A DNA stretch of 45,878 nt from an uncultured Bacteroidales bacterium (GTDB lineage: Bacteria > Bacteroidota > Bacteroidia > Bacteroidales > Muribaculaceae): positions 1 to 45,878 of the forward strand of contig CAMKGM010000017.1 in the NCBI GenBank assembly GCA_946412245.1, given 5' to 3'. Every line of letters begins with the position of its first letter. The stretch's first letter is position 1. This document shows positions 15,191-24,979 of this stretch, one piece after another. A model generated the notes under the pieces. It was given only the letters and a program-made list of their open reading frames with translations, did no database searches and had not been told where the DNA came from. Both the position numbers and the translations under genes were made by a program.

Positions 15191-17108
15191 CTGTTTCTTC
15201 TTTATCGTATTGTTCGTATGGGGAATTGTTGCTCTTAAACTCGGGGACGATTTGCTTCATCAAGCGGATGAGGTCCGGGATGTTGACTTGCTCCGCAAGA
15301 GTGGTCAAATCGTTGACCTGTTTTGAGGCTTCGCCATAATCGTATTCGCGAACTTTGGCGATGCGGATTTGACTGTGACCCGTTGGCATGGTATTCTCCT
15401 CATTGGCCAACACCTCTTCGTAGAGTTTCTCGCCAGGACGCAGACCTGTGTATTCTATCTTGATATCAACATTGGGTTGGAATCCTGCGAGTTGTATCAT
15501 GCGCTCGGCAAGGTGCGCAATCTTGACGCTCTCGCCCATGTCGAAGATGAATATCTGGTTGCCTATGGATATGGTGGCGGCCTCCATCACGAGTTTGCAC
15601 GCCTCAGGAATGGTCATAAAGAAGCGGTTGATGTCGGGATGGGTCACAGTCACGGGGCCGCCCTTCTCAATCTGCTCTTTGAAGCGAGGAATGACCGAAC
15701 CATTTGAGCCGAGCACGTTACCGAATCGGGTGGTGACAAAACGCGTCTTGCCTTTCACCGCTCCTCGCTCTACCGCCAGCCCGAGTGACTGTACATAAAT
15801 CTCCGCGAGTCGCTTAGAGCAACCCATCACATTGGTTGGGTTAACGGCCTTGTCGGTCGAAATCATCACCATCTTCTCCACACCATATTCCAAACATTTG
15901 TCCGCCACATTGCGGGAGCCATACACATTGGTGAGCACGGCCTCGCAAGGATTCTCCTCCATGAGCGGCACATGCTTGTAGGCCGCAGCATGGAAGACGA
16001 CTTGAGGATGATGGCTGCGCATCACAAAGTCAAGGCGACTGAGATTCCTCACATCGCCTATCACGGGCACCATCTCTACATCGGGAAACGACTCCTCAAA
16101 CTCCAGTCGCAGGTTATGCATCGGAGTCTCGGCATAATCAAACAGCACCAGTTTGCTCACGCCAAATGTCGCCAGTTGGCGGCATAGCTCTGAGCCAATG
16201 GATCCTGCCGCACCTGTAACCAAAATGGTCTTGTTGCGGAAGTTGGCGATGATGTCCTTCATTGACAGTTTAATTGACGGACGCTCCAGCAGGTCCTCAA
16301 TGTTGATTTCGCGGACTCGCTGCGCATCATTGTTTGACGACAGGCCGTCAATCGTAGGCGCATAAAGCACCTTAATGTTCTGCTGTCGGCAGAACTTGAT
16401 GAGGCGATTCTCCTCAGTGCGAGCATCTGCTCTGTGGGCAAAAAGTATCATGCCGGCATTGGTCTTGTCCATCAACATCGACAGGTCGGTCATGTTGCGG
16501 AACGTATATAGCGGCTGGTCAGCTATTGACAGATGCTTACGTTCTTCGCTATATGCGAGGAAACCGACTATGCGATAGTGCGGCGAGTTCTGCAATCTCG
16601 TAATCAACGAGGCGGCCTTGTCGCCGGTTCCATAGACCAACACGCGGTCGGTCGAATGGCGATCACTGGCATTGGCGCGGATGTAGTCATACGCTATCTG
16701 CATGACCACACGCATGCCCAACAGCAGGAACAGAGTCATGAAGAAATCGGCAGCAAGGCAACCTGCTATTTGCTGCAAGTTGCAAGTGCTGAATCCTACC
16801 AAATAAACCGTCTGCACCACCTCTTTGCCCAGTATCGCACCTACAAAACGAGCGATACCGCGCAGCTTCATGTGGCGAATGATGGACTGGTGGGTCTTGC
16901 ACAGCCACAAGAAAACGATTGAGGCGACAAGGGCGATGGCAGTGTACCATACTATCTCCATGCGAGGCAGCACATAATGGCTCATCAGTGCCCCGACCGA
17001 CAAGATGGCCACCCATGATGCCAGCGTTGACACAATGATGTCAATCAGCAATATCAAGCTACTGTTAATATACTTGCCCCGCAGGAGTTTAGTGATGTAT
17101 TTGTTCAT
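15183..17108 (-). CDS. PglF/CapD-like UDP-sugar 4,6-dehydratase, membrane-bound
   Basis: A 641-residue protein. Four to five N-terminal membrane helices (about 15-140), a first Rossmann-like domain (VLVYGTGDKAASLI), then the dehydratase domain with NAD motif TILVTGAAGSIGSELCRQL near 295 and the catalytic region ISTDKAVNPTNVMGCSKRLAE. Family enzymes convert UDP-GlcNAc to the 4-keto-6-deoxy sugar. With the PglC and PglD genes it fits a bacillosamine-type or aminofucose-type route. The length is normal (PglF 590, CapD-like 600-650). Confidence 0.88.
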   Translation of the reverse strand: MNKYITKLLRGKYINSSLILLIDIIVSTLASWVAILSVGALMSHYVLPRMEIVWYTAIALVASIVFLWLCKTHQSIIRHMKLRGIARFVGAILGKEVVQTVYLVGFSTCNLQQIAGCLAADFFMTLFLLLGMRVVMQIAYDYIRANASDRHSTDRVLVYGTGDKAASLITRLQNSPHYRIVGFLAYSEERKHLSIADQPLYTFRNMTDLSMLMDKTNAGMILFAHRADARTEENRLIKFCRQQNIKVLYAPTIDGLSSNNDAQRVREINIEDLLERPSIKLSMKDIIANFRNKTILVTGAAGSIGSELCRQLATFGVSKLVLFDYAETPMHNLRLEFEESFPDVEMVPVIGDVRNLSRLDFVMRSHHPQVVFHAAAYKHVPLMEENPCEAVLTNVYGSRNVADKCLEYGVEKMVMISTDKAVNPTNVMGCSKRLAEIYVQSLGLAVERGAVKGKTRFVTTRFGNVLGSNGSVIPRFKEQIEKGGPVTVTHPDINRFFMTIPEACKLVMEAATISIGNQIFIFDMGESVKIAHLAERMIQLAGFQPNVDIKIEYTGLRPGEKLYEEVLANEENTMPTGHSQIRIAKVREYDYGEASKQVNDLTTLAEQVNIPDLIRLMKQIVPEFKSNNSPYEQYDKEETDV

Positions 17109-17115
17109 GGTTTAT

Positions 17116-17997
17116 TCAATCTAAAGATATCTTGCGACATTTACTCCAATCTATTTGCGAGTCAACTTCATCAAGATTCTGGAAATCAACAGAGACAATA
17201 AGCTTTTGCAATTTGTCCCACGCATTCTTTTTGCCAAAGTTGCTCTTAAAATAGCGTTTATATCTATTTAACAATGAGCCATTCTCTTTGAAGTAATCCT
17301 CATATGCTTTGCGTGACATCAGTCCATTTGTTTCGGGCAACAAATCTCCTATATGGAAATAGCACATCGAATATGGGGCCTTCTTCATCTCTCGTTTCAC
17401 GAACCACAAGGGGAAGAATCGAAAATATCCACCCCCTGAATAGGCAAACTCTTTACCAAATAATGACGTTGTACAAATGGGGAATTCCTTGATACTTATT
17501 CCACCATAAGATACAATGGTCGGCTCTTTGCTCCCAAAATTTGGAAATCCACCGAAATCCCGTGATGCAGGATATATTGAAGCATCGCGTTTAATGCCAA
17601 ACTCTGAGAGAATCTCAAAAGCCCATTTGTTGTTCTCTCCAATTGAGAAAGCAGGAGCGCGATAGCTCAAAACCTTCTTTCCGATACATTGTTCCAATGA
17701 GTCAACAGCGATATGTGTATCTTCCATCGCCTCATGGCGAGTCATCTTATTAAGCCATGTATGAACATCACTGTGGCATCCTATCTCATGCCCTCGCTCG
17801 CTGATTAAGCGGATTACTTCAGGAAAATGTACCGCCATTTTGCCAACGCAAAAAAATGTTGCTTTCATTCCTGTCTTGTCAAGAAGATTTAGAATTTCAT
17901 CAAGGTATGCATCAAATTGAGCATATCGTTCCTTTCGATCTCCTTTGAGTGCCTTTTCAAGATACCACTCCTCTATATCAAATGTTAGTACATTCAT
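17116..17997 (-). CDS. Polysaccharide deacetylase (NodB-like)
   Basis: A 293-residue CE4-type esterase. Catalytic Asp in VLTFDIEEWY near residue 6, metal His-His in the GHEIGCHSDVHTWL motif, and motif 3 SYRAPAFSIGENN. No signal peptide, so it acts in the cytoplasm or on lipid-linked intermediates rather than on exported polymer. Expected reaction: removal of an N- or O-acetyl group from a sugar unit. It overlaps the acyltransferase gene by 4 bp. Confidence 0.85.
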   Translation of the reverse strand: MNVLTFDIEEWYLEKALKGDRKERYAQFDAYLDEILNLLDKTGMKATFFCVGKMAVHFPEVIRLISERGHEIGCHSDVHTWLNKMTRHEAMEDTHIAVDSLEQCIGKKVLSYRAPAFSIGENNKWAFEILSEFGIKRDASIYPASRDFGGFPNFGSKEPTIVSYGGISIKEFPICTTSLFGKEFAYSGGGYFRFFPLWFVKREMKKAPYSMCYFHIGDLLPETNGLMSRKAYEDYFKENGSLLNRYKRYFKSNFGKKNAWDKLQKLIVSVDFQNLDEVDSQIDWSKCRKISLD

Positions 17998-19067
17998 TTC
18001 TTTAATAGTCTAAATCTTATCTTGGCAACATTTTCCACAATAAATCGTATGACAAACCAACACCCTATCATTGTCAAAATAAATGAGGCAAGTGAGTATA
18101 GATTGGAACAGCTCACGTCATCAACAGATACATGCAATGCCATCCCAACCAAAATCATGCAGACACCCTTCAGCGGAATATGGAGGCACATAATATCTAA
18201 GCTCTTTATACCTGACCATTTGAAGTATCTGACTGCAGTCGATGTAATGGCATCATGAGTCTGAATTGTTCCAAATAAAAGTGAAGCAATCAGCAACCAC
18301 GCTATGCCGAGAAATGCTCTTGGCATGAAAACCATACCACTACATTGATAAGAACTTGAGCCCATTGAACATTCGCCGAAATATAAAGAGCTCCACACCA
18401 ATGGAATGGTAAGTAAAACACATAATATAAAATAAGGCCATCTATTATTTGATACTGATTGGGTTATCTTTCTATGCCCTATTCTTTGAAACAGCACATT
18501 GCCAACAGCATAAAACGGCAACGCAATTAGCGCGGCATCAGCATTCCATGGAAGCAAAAACCAATAATCATCGCCATAAACATTTCCCAATATAAAACTA
18601 ACTGCTGCACACCCAAAGCAAACAACAATGCTCCAAACATGGCCAAGCCGGCAGATAAAGAAATACAGAATCTCTGTCAAGAAAAGGCATGGGATAAACC
18701 ACAGTGCAGAATTATGCACGAAAAACGCGCCACTGCCCTGAGCGATAAAAGTCTGCAATAACGGCATCAGATAGCTATCCACCTCATCATGACGCACATA
18801 TCTGAACACTGCCCAGAAAATCCACGTTGCTATTGAATATATCAAATACGGGAGGAGTAAACGTTTGGCTCGATGGGTAAAGAAATCGCTGAACGAAACG
18901 TATTTATTCTTTTGGAACACCATTCCTGACAGGAAGAAGAATAATGGCATATGGAAGGAATATATCACTTCGTGAGACCATCCCTTTACAAGAATATGCG
19001 CCCACACTACCATTAATATACCCAAACCACGGGCTATGTCAAGATAGTCAAACCGCTCCTTTACCAT
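17994..19067 (-). CDS. Acyltransferase family 3 membrane protein
   Basis: A 357-residue protein of about 10 membrane helices. Signature at the N-terminus: RFDYLDIARGLGILMVVWAH (catalytic-type His), then SFHMPLFFFLSGMVF and KRLLLPYLIYS. Members (OafA, NolL, WecH group) move an acetyl or other acyl group from a cytoplasmic donor to a sugar at the membrane. It overlaps the ATP-grasp gene by 20 bp and the deacetylase gene by 4 bp. Confidence 0.87.
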   Translation of the reverse strand: MVKERFDYLDIARGLGILMVVWAHILVKGWSHEVIYSFHMPLFFFLSGMVFQKNKYVSFSDFFTHRAKRLLLPYLIYSIATWIFWAVFRYVRHDEVDSYLMPLLQTFIAQGSGAFFVHNSALWFIPCLFLTEILYFFICRLGHVWSIVVCFGCAAVSFILGNVYGDDYWFLLPWNADAALIALPFYAVGNVLFQRIGHRKITQSVSNNRWPYFILCVLLTIPLVWSSLYFGECSMGSSSYQCSGMVFMPRAFLGIAWLLIASLLFGTIQTHDAITSTAVRYFKWSGIKSLDIMCLHIPLKGVCMILVGMALHVSVDDVSCSNLYSLASFILTMIGCWFVIRFIVENVAKIRFRLLKK

Positions 19068-20202
19068 GACCTGTAATGATTTTCTTGAAATTACGCCATG
19101 TACCGGAAAGGAAAGGCATTGGGTCTTTCCAATCGCTCATGTCTTGATAATAAACATCCTTTCCAAAGAACTTAAACCAACTAGGGTTCGCATGCCATCG
19201 GTTGGGCGATTTCATAAACCATAGCATTTCAAATCCCAAATGGCGAAGAATTACCCCTTCACGATAGTTATATTGTTTCTGTGGTAAACCAAGCGCGGCA
19301 TTCACTATAACCTCTCCCCAGTTGAGTCCTGCTGCTATTGGAGATTTTATACATGCCGGAACACGGGGATTAATTTCCATCACTAACAGTTGGTGAGTGT
19401 CAGGATCTTCGATTAGGTCAAAATCTGCAAAGCCAAACCAATTGAGGTCAAGCAATATATGGTAACATATATCAACTATAGCTTCATCCTTAATAGTAAT
19501 CGCACAACAATTACTTCCACCTTGAATGGGGTACCAGCGTCTCTTTTCAATTACTGATGATGCGACTAAACTCCGGTCCTCACCCACAAATAACTGAACT
19601 TTTACTTGACGGCCACCAGGCTTGATGAACTGCTGCAAATGGTAATCGCCATATTGCTTGTGCAAATCAAGGTATGTTCTTTGCATTTGTTCATAGTCAT
19701 TGACCTTAGTCATGCCTCTGCCACCGGTGGTGCAATTGGGTTTAAGCATTGCTGGATATGGAAAAGTTTTCAGTTCCTCGCCATTTTCAATATCGAATTT
19801 TGACAAGTCCAAAGTTTTTGGATGTGGGTACCCTTTCTCTGCACAAAGTGTCATCAGCTGATTCTTGTCATATCCTCGCATAAAATCGGCATAGTCGGGA
19901 GCTGAGAACTTCACAATTCGACTTAGCTCGTCCTTATTTTTGCTAACGAAATCTGCTGTCGCATCACTCATAGGTATTACTACGTCTATATTATGCTTCT
20001 TTATTATTTGGATTAAGAAATATAGATAATCATCAGATTTAGTTGAAAAAGTATTATGTATCTTAGTATCAATATATCTTGACTTGGCTGCATAATTCAG
20101 GTTTTCAGTATATAAAAGACTTACAGAGCAATATGCTTGTTTTAATGAATGAACAATTGCTAAGCCTTGCGTTCCTGTATCAAGCACCAAAACTTTAACC
20201 AT
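19048..20202 (-). CDS. ATP-grasp ligase (second copy type)
   Basis: A 384-residue protein. N-terminal Rossmann-like domain (VLVLDTGTQGLAIVHSLKQ), substrate region VVIPMSDATADFV, ATP-binding strand YPAMLKPNCTTGGRGMTKV, and metal site LLVMEINPRVPACIKSP. The C-terminus has WHANPSWFKFFGKDVYYQD. Related to the carbamoyl-phosphate synthase large-chain-like group found in exopolysaccharide loci. It is only distantly similar to the other ATP-grasp gene in the operon, so two different ligations are likely. Confidence 0.8.
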   Translation of the reverse strand: MVKVLVLDTGTQGLAIVHSLKQAYCSVSLLYTENLNYAAKSRYIDTKIHNTFSTKSDDYLYFLIQIIKKHNIDVVIPMSDATADFVSKNKDELSRIVKFSAPDYADFMRGYDKNQLMTLCAEKGYPHPKTLDLSKFDIENGEELKTFPYPAMLKPNCTTGGRGMTKVNDYEQMQRTYLDLHKQYGDYHLQQFIKPGGRQVKVQLFVGEDRSLVASSVIEKRRWYPIQGGSNCCAITIKDEAIVDICYHILLDLNWFGFADFDLIEDPDTHQLLVMEINPRVPACIKSPIAAGLNWGEVIVNAALGLPQKQYNYREGVILRHLGFEMLWFMKSPNRWHANPSWFKFFGKDVYYQDMSDWKDPMPFLSGTWRNFKKIITGHGKGAV

Positions 20203-20204
20203 TA

Positions 20205-21347
20205 TTACTTCTCTTTAAGTTGTAAATAGAACTCAAGCCATGCATTTGAAACCAATTCACTTGAAAAATCATTTAGAACTCGCATACGACCTTTTTCCCC
20301 CATTTGTTTTCTTAGAGATTCATCTTCATACAACCGCTTCATGCTCTGATATAATGATTCCACGTCTCCGACTCTACATCTTAGACCAGTAACATCGTCA
20401 ATCATTGTATCTGCCATACCATAAGTGTCGCTGCATATCACAGGTAATCCTAGACATGATGCCTCAATTGCCGAAACGCCAAAACCTTCACGATATGAGG
20501 GCAATAGAAAAACATCTGCTGCTTGCAATGATTTTTCTGGTTTTCTAGTTAATCCATAATAACAAAAATTCTTGCCTTCATTTATATATTCATATTCAGG
20601 CAAGTGGCTCATTACATTCTCTTCATCATTACCAAAGAGTAGCAAATATACATCTTTATTATCATCAGCCATTCGATTAAAAGCAGAGAGAATCTCGTAT
20701 ATTCCTTTATCTTTCTTTAATCTCCCCAAAAATGTAAATACTACTTGATTAGGCTTTATTCCAATTTCTTCTCGTTCTTTTAATCTATCTGTCTCTGATG
20801 GACAAAATCGATTAACATCAACTCCCGAAATAGAGCCATTTGCTAGAACTTCAGCTTGACCCTGTTTTAATATTTTCTCATTAATTAAGAACTGACGTTG
20901 AGGATAGCCGTCAACGAGAAGCTCTGTATTCAGTCTCACTGTCAGCCTATCAAGCATTCGATAGAACCATTTACGAGTACCTTTCATTGTAACCCACATT
21001 TGTCCTGTAAAAATTCGTAATCTGTGAGGAGTCCTTGACATCCATCCTGCAAGACTATTCAAGACACTAGCACTTAATGCTTGTGAATGCACTGCAAAGA
21101 ATTTCTCTTTTTTGTAATAGCGATAAAGCAATCTTAAAGCTTTTAACTCGCTTTTAAGACTTGGATTCCGCTCTATAGGGAAATCAAAAAATCCTTTTAT
21201 AGGCAAATCCAGTTCCTTTGTTTTACCCTCAAAATTAGTTGCCAAATAAACATCAAATTGTGTTGATAATTTCTTGATTGGCTCTTTTAAGAACCCATTT
21301 GCCACTCCAGGGCGCGCTACCACAAAACATATTTTCTTTCTCTCCAT
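20205..21347 (-). CDS. Family 4-like glycosyltransferase
   Basis: A 380-residue GT-B glycosyltransferase. N-terminal domain with KICFVVARPGVANGF; C-terminal domain begins VVFTFLGRLKKDKGIYEI and ends with the donor-binding ExxGFGxxxxE motif (SYREGFGVSAIEASCLGLPV). Fits the retaining GT4 family. Adjacent genes are separated by 1-2 bp. Donor unknown. Confidence 0.87.
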   Translation of the reverse strand: MERKKICFVVARPGVANGFLKEPIKKLSTQFDVYLATNFEGKTKELDLPIKGFFDFPIERNPSLKSELKALRLLYRYYKKEKFFAVHSQALSASVLNSLAGWMSRTPHRLRIFTGQMWVTMKGTRKWFYRMLDRLTVRLNTELLVDGYPQRQFLINEKILKQGQAEVLANGSISGVDVNRFCPSETDRLKEREEIGIKPNQVVFTFLGRLKKDKGIYEILSAFNRMADDNKDVYLLLFGNDEENVMSHLPEYEYINEGKNFCYYGLTRKPEKSLQAADVFLLPSYREGFGVSAIEASCLGLPVICSDTYGMADTMIDDVTGLRCRVGDVESLYQSMKRLYEDESLRKQMGEKGRMRVLNDFSSELVSNAWLEFYLQLKEK

Positions 21348-21348
21348 C

Positions 21349-22155
21349 TTAATTTAGCCGTTTTTTATGAAAATATTTATAAATAAACCTTGGCATCAGC
21401 CCCTTTATCACATTAACAATTGAATAGATGACGAACTTATGCCAAGGTAACTTTAATGTTTTATGCGCCAAATAATGAGCATATATACCATTTAAGCGTC
21501 CTTTGAATTTTCTTCTGTGAATTGCATCTCTGTCATCGCGCATCATATATAGGCATTCATCCAGCATATAACCACGCAATCCTTTTGCGAACATTTTCAT
21601 CCACAAATTGTAATCTTCTAGACGTAACAGACGCTTATCTGTCGTATATCCATCAACAGCCTTATAAGCCTCTCGGCGCACCATGCATGGAGCATGGCAA
21701 AATGGTGTTCCATAAATAAAAGCATCTTTTGAAGGCTCAAATCCACCTTTACCTCGACCAAATTCGCCGTACTCATCATAATATATCATAGGACAACTCA
21801 CTATTGCATATTCAGGATGAGCATCTAGAAAACTTATTTCTTTTTCAAAACGTGTGGGTAAAGATATGTCATCACCATCCATGCGAGCCACATATTCCGT
21901 GTCAGCATACTCAAGGCATCGATTGAGGGTGTAGTTCAACCCCATGTTCTTTTCATTCTTGACAAGAATAATATTATCGTGCTTGGCGGCATAGTTGGAA
22001 GCTATCTCGTAGGTGTTATCGCTTGAACCATCCTCACAAAGTATGATTTTGAAATCTTTAAACGTCTGGTCATATAGCGAATCAAGTGCTTCAACGAGAG
22101 TTGAAGCACAATTATAAATGCCTATAATAACAGAAATACGATAATTATCTCCCAT
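21349..22155 (-). CDS. Family 2 glycosyltransferase
   Basis: A 268-residue GT-A enzyme. Start ISVIIGIYNCASTLVEALD, then ILCEDGSSDNTYEI, DXD in VARMDGDDISLPTRFEK, and an acceptor-side LRLEDYNLWMKMFAKG. The basic C-terminus (FIYKYFHKKRLN) suggests membrane association. It overlaps the polymerase gene by 11 bp. Confidence 0.86.
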   Translation of the reverse strand: MGDNYRISVIIGIYNCASTLVEALDSLYDQTFKDFKIILCEDGSSDNTYEIASNYAAKHDNIILVKNEKNMGLNYTLNRCLEYADTEYVARMDGDDISLPTRFEKEISFLDAHPEYAIVSCPMIYYDEYGEFGRGKGGFEPSKDAFIYGTPFCHAPCMVRREAYKAVDGYTTDKRLLRLEDYNLWMKMFAKGLRGYMLDECLYMMRDDRDAIHRRKFKGRLNGIYAHYLAHKTLKLPWHKFVIYSIVNVIKGLMPRFIYKYFHKKRLN

Positions 22156-23245
22156 AATAAATAAAATTCATAAATAAAGTAAAGCATAAATGAAGCATCA
22201 TAATAGCTGCAAATACTCGAAATCTAGAATCGCCCCATTTTGGATGCAATGTAGGATAAACTAACACCACAGGCAATAATAACCATGATAAATATGCTAT
22301 TCTGTTTGTAAAACTTGAGAAAATACATAATAGCCAAATACTATTTGTAATTAAATAGATACTTAATAAATAATTATAAAAAGCTGATTTTAATTTCTTT
22401 CCATAAATAGTATATAGACCCATTGCTATAGGAGTAAAACTATAAATAATAAAGTCAATTCTAAATCCATCCCACCCTTTTTCTTCTTGTTCAACAATTT
22501 GGTTAAGATAAATTGCACCATGGTCGTCTGTTAAGCCAGAAAATAGTGTTTGAAACCATGTTACATGAAATATCGCCAAAAAAAGACAAACAATCCAAAC
22601 TACTATATAAAATTTTGCATTCTTATAGAAATAAGCTACTATCATTGCACCGATACACAACTGCATTGAATGATGGAATCCATATGACACTAATGCCAAT
22701 AAAACCATAATCCATTTTTTATTGTAAAATGAAAGCGCCACCAAGAATATTGCTGCTGCAACACCGGCTTTCATGCCATTTGTCCCATATGAGAATGTTG
22801 AAAATGCACCTAAATAAACTAACAATGTTGCTAATGTGTTTCCTCGGAACATTCTTCGACATGCGATGAAAATGCATCCAAAATATAAAAAAGCTAGAAT
22901 GACGAATAATGGTCTATCTGTATCAAAATATGTTGCGCTCCAAGCATATAGGTTATCATATAAAATATTTAATTCATCCCAGTTCCAATGAAAGACAGGT
23001 CTATTTGATTTAAGATAGTAGAAAATATCGCTATATGTAACCATATCTACAAATGTCTTATCAACTGGACGGTATCCAATAAACAATGATATAACAATTG
23101 TTAAAACAAAGGCAAAAACGGGTAGCCGACTTGCTTCATTCAACTCATTATTATTATCACGTGATTGATAAAACAAAAAAACCACAACTGTGATAATTGT
23201 AATAACGATTAAATAGATATTTTGATATAGACTAGGACTAAACAT
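22145..23245 (-). CDS. EpsG-family (Wzy-like) polysaccharide polymerase
   Basis: A 366-residue protein with about ten membrane helices and no soluble domain. EpsG features: SLFIGYRPVDKTFVDMVTYS (the conserved D-xxx-Y region), an Arg-rich loop FIACRRMFRG, and SFHNK-like SFYNKKW and GFHHSMQLCIGAM (HHS). These proteins join lipid-linked repeat units in the periplasm. It is the only polymerase candidate in the operon, so it defines the linkage between units. Confidence 0.82.
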   Translation of the reverse strand: MFSPSLYQNIYLIVITIITVVVFLFYQSRDNNNELNEASRLPVFAFVLTIVISLFIGYRPVDKTFVDMVTYSDIFYYLKSNRPVFHWNWDELNILYDNLYAWSATYFDTDRPLFVILAFLYFGCIFIACRRMFRGNTLATLLVYLGAFSTFSYGTNGMKAGVAAAIFLVALSFYNKKWIMVLLALVSYGFHHSMQLCIGAMIVAYFYKNAKFYIVVWIVCLFLAIFHVTWFQTLFSGLTDDHGAIYLNQIVEQEEKGWDGFRIDFIIYSFTPIAMGLYTIYGKKLKSAFYNYLLSIYLITNSIWLLCIFSSFTNRIAYLSWLLLPVVLVYPTLHPKWGDSRFRVFAAIMMLHLCFTLFMNFIYYGR

Positions 23246-23271
23246 TGAAAGTTAACAACTTAAATAATATG

Positions 23272-24234
23272 TTATTTGATAGATGGAAGTTGAAGATAAT
23301 CCAAAGAAGCAACGAATTCCTTCGCATCTTTAAGCCCTTTTGAACTACTTTCCTTTATTGATTTGCTATATCTAATAAAAGAAAAAATCTTGCCTCTCAT
23401 TGATGTCCATTTATAGCTTGTTTTAACCAAGAATCGTTGCCAACTTGTTTGTCGCAAATTGTATATAAAACGATGCCAAAAAATATACTTAAAAAAAGTT
23501 TGAGCATATGCCAAATTCATTGCACGTTCAGGCGAAGAACTACCCGCATCTAAATGAACAAAATCAATACCTGCAACACCAATAATTCGCCTGCCCTGCA
23601 AATGTAGTTTGTAATACATTATTTGATCATCCCCCCACGAATATTTCGCTTTTTCCAGCCATAATTCATCTTCAAACCGTAGATTCTTCATATGTTTTAT
23701 AGAAGTCAAAAAGCACAATCCCGGAGCAGTTTCCGCTACATACTCACCAGTTGATGAATTATTAATATAAGGGTTATATGCATAACTTCCAGATGATAGA
23801 ATTTTTGTAAATCTTCTCCCTGGAAATATAATAGGCACTGCTGAACCAATTGCAGCCATAACCATTCTGACAGGCAAGCCTTTAGGCAAAAGGTCAGGAA
23901 AAACCGGGAAAGTCACATCAGCGCGTCCATCAATAATTGGTTTAGCTATTTTTTCCACAAGTTCTGGTTCAAATTCCCAATCATCATCAGAAAACACCGC
24001 AAATTCCGTCTTAATCTCATCAAGGCAAAATGCACGCTGAGCAATCATGCCTTTTGGTGTGAAGACAAATCGCTCCCATCCTAAACGCTCTTGTGGTGGT
24101 TCATATCCCTCAGGAAGTACAACAAGAACTTCACGTGGTTTTATTGTTAATTTATTTATTGAATTAAGTAACTGCTGATACTTATAGCCAGCTGATCCTA
24201 CTGTACGTATTACAAAGCTATAATCAAAATCCAT
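23272..24234 (-). CDS. Family 2-like glycosyltransferase
   Basis: A 320-residue GT-A type protein. Start YSFVIRTVGSAGYKYQQL, donor region EVLVVLPEGYEP, FTPKGMIAQRAF and metal site FAVFSDDDWEFEPELVEK. It is more divergent than the other GT2 proteins here. The C-terminal third is basic with RFLVKTSYKWTSMRG. Confidence 0.8.
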   Translation of the reverse strand: MDFDYSFVIRTVGSAGYKYQQLLNSINKLTIKPREVLVVLPEGYEPPQERLGWERFVFTPKGMIAQRAFCLDEIKTEFAVFSDDDWEFEPELVEKIAKPIIDGRADVTFPVFPDLLPKGLPVRMVMAAIGSAVPIIFPGRRFTKILSSGSYAYNPYINNSSTGEYVAETAPGLCFLTSIKHMKNLRFEDELWLEKAKYSWGDDQIMYYKLHLQGRRIIGVAGIDFVHLDAGSSSPERAMNLAYAQTFFKYIFWHRFIYNLRQTSWQRFLVKTSYKWTSMRGKIFSFIRYSKSIKESSSKGLKDAKEFVASLDYLQLPSIK

Positions 24235-24244
24235 AATCTAAGTT

Positions 24245-24976
24245 TTATCTAATTAGTTTTTTTAATTTATGAATTCTCATCCCTAAATATCGGTGTGAAA
24301 GCCGTGACAGTTTTATCCGCCAACTCGGAGTGTCGCTCCAAGTTCTAGTGTACCAATGGATTGAGCGTGTATTAGCCGTTAAGTTTAATCTTCCTGTAAG
24401 ATCGTCAAGGGGATTAAAAAAATCTTTCGGATAAATCCAAATGCCTGCAACTTGTTGCAATTCATTTGTGGGTTTCAAACCATTCTCTAACAAGACTTTT
24501 GTGGTGTGACTCACTACCGTCACTTGATTATATGTTCCATCTGGTTTCAAGAAATGAAGCGGCGCATAGTAGTCTAAGATTTCTTTATATAGGCCGAGGC
24601 CGGGGTTTGCCCCAAGGCCGAGGCCGGGTGCGACCGCAGGAGCGGTCGCACCTCTTGCCTCAACCTCTATGCCCATAAAAGGACCTCGCGCTATTATATC
24701 ATCCATCGGTTTGATTACCTCCACATCAGTGTCAAAATAAAGTCCACCATATCGATAGAGAATCCAAAACCTCGCATAGTCACTCACGAACGCATATTTC
24801 TTCACTCTATAGGCCTCTTCTGTGTATGGAATCGCATTGACATCAAAGTTGTCTTCGTTCCATTCCTTGATTTCATAATCAGGAAAGAACTTACGCCAAC
24901 TATTGATGCATTTTACCGCACTTTCAGGCAGTGGGGTTCTCCCAAACCAACAATAATGAATAATTTTAGAAATCAT
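24245..24976 (-). CDS. GT32-type capsular glycosyltransferase
   Basis: A 243-residue enzyme of the DXD-sugar-binding (GT32, capsular polysaccharide synthesis) group. Start KIIHYCWFGRTPLPESAV, KEWNEDNFDVNAIPY, SDYARFWILYRYGGLYFDTD with DXD, then NPGLGLYKEILDYY. Between about residues 105 and 125 a GC-rich segment EARGATAPAVAPGLGLG is encoded by a perfect palindrome plus direct repeats (24591-24652), probably a small insertion. The frame is intact. Confidence 0.85.
   Translation of the reverse strand: MISKIIHYCWFGRTPLPESAVKCINSWRKFFPDYEIKEWNEDNFDVNAIPYTEEAYRVKKYAFVSDYARFWILYRYGGLYFDTDVEVIKPMDDIIARGPFMGIEVEARGATAPAVAPGLGLGANPGLGLYKEILDYYAPLHFLKPDGTYNQVTVVSHTTKVLLENGLKPTNELQQVAGIWIYPKDFFNPLDDLTGRLNLTANTRSIHWYTRTWSDTPSWRIKLSRLSHRYLGMRIHKLKKLIR
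24591..24652. repeat. GC-rich palindrome and direct repeats within a glycosyltransferase gene
   Basis: An 11-bp perfect stem ggtgcgaccgc (24627-24637) / gcggtcgcacc (24642-24652) has a 4-nt loop. It is next to two copies of aggccgaggccggg (24591-24604 and 24615-24628). The composition is far above the AT-rich flanks. Confidence 0.6.
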
Positions 24977-24979
24977 TCT

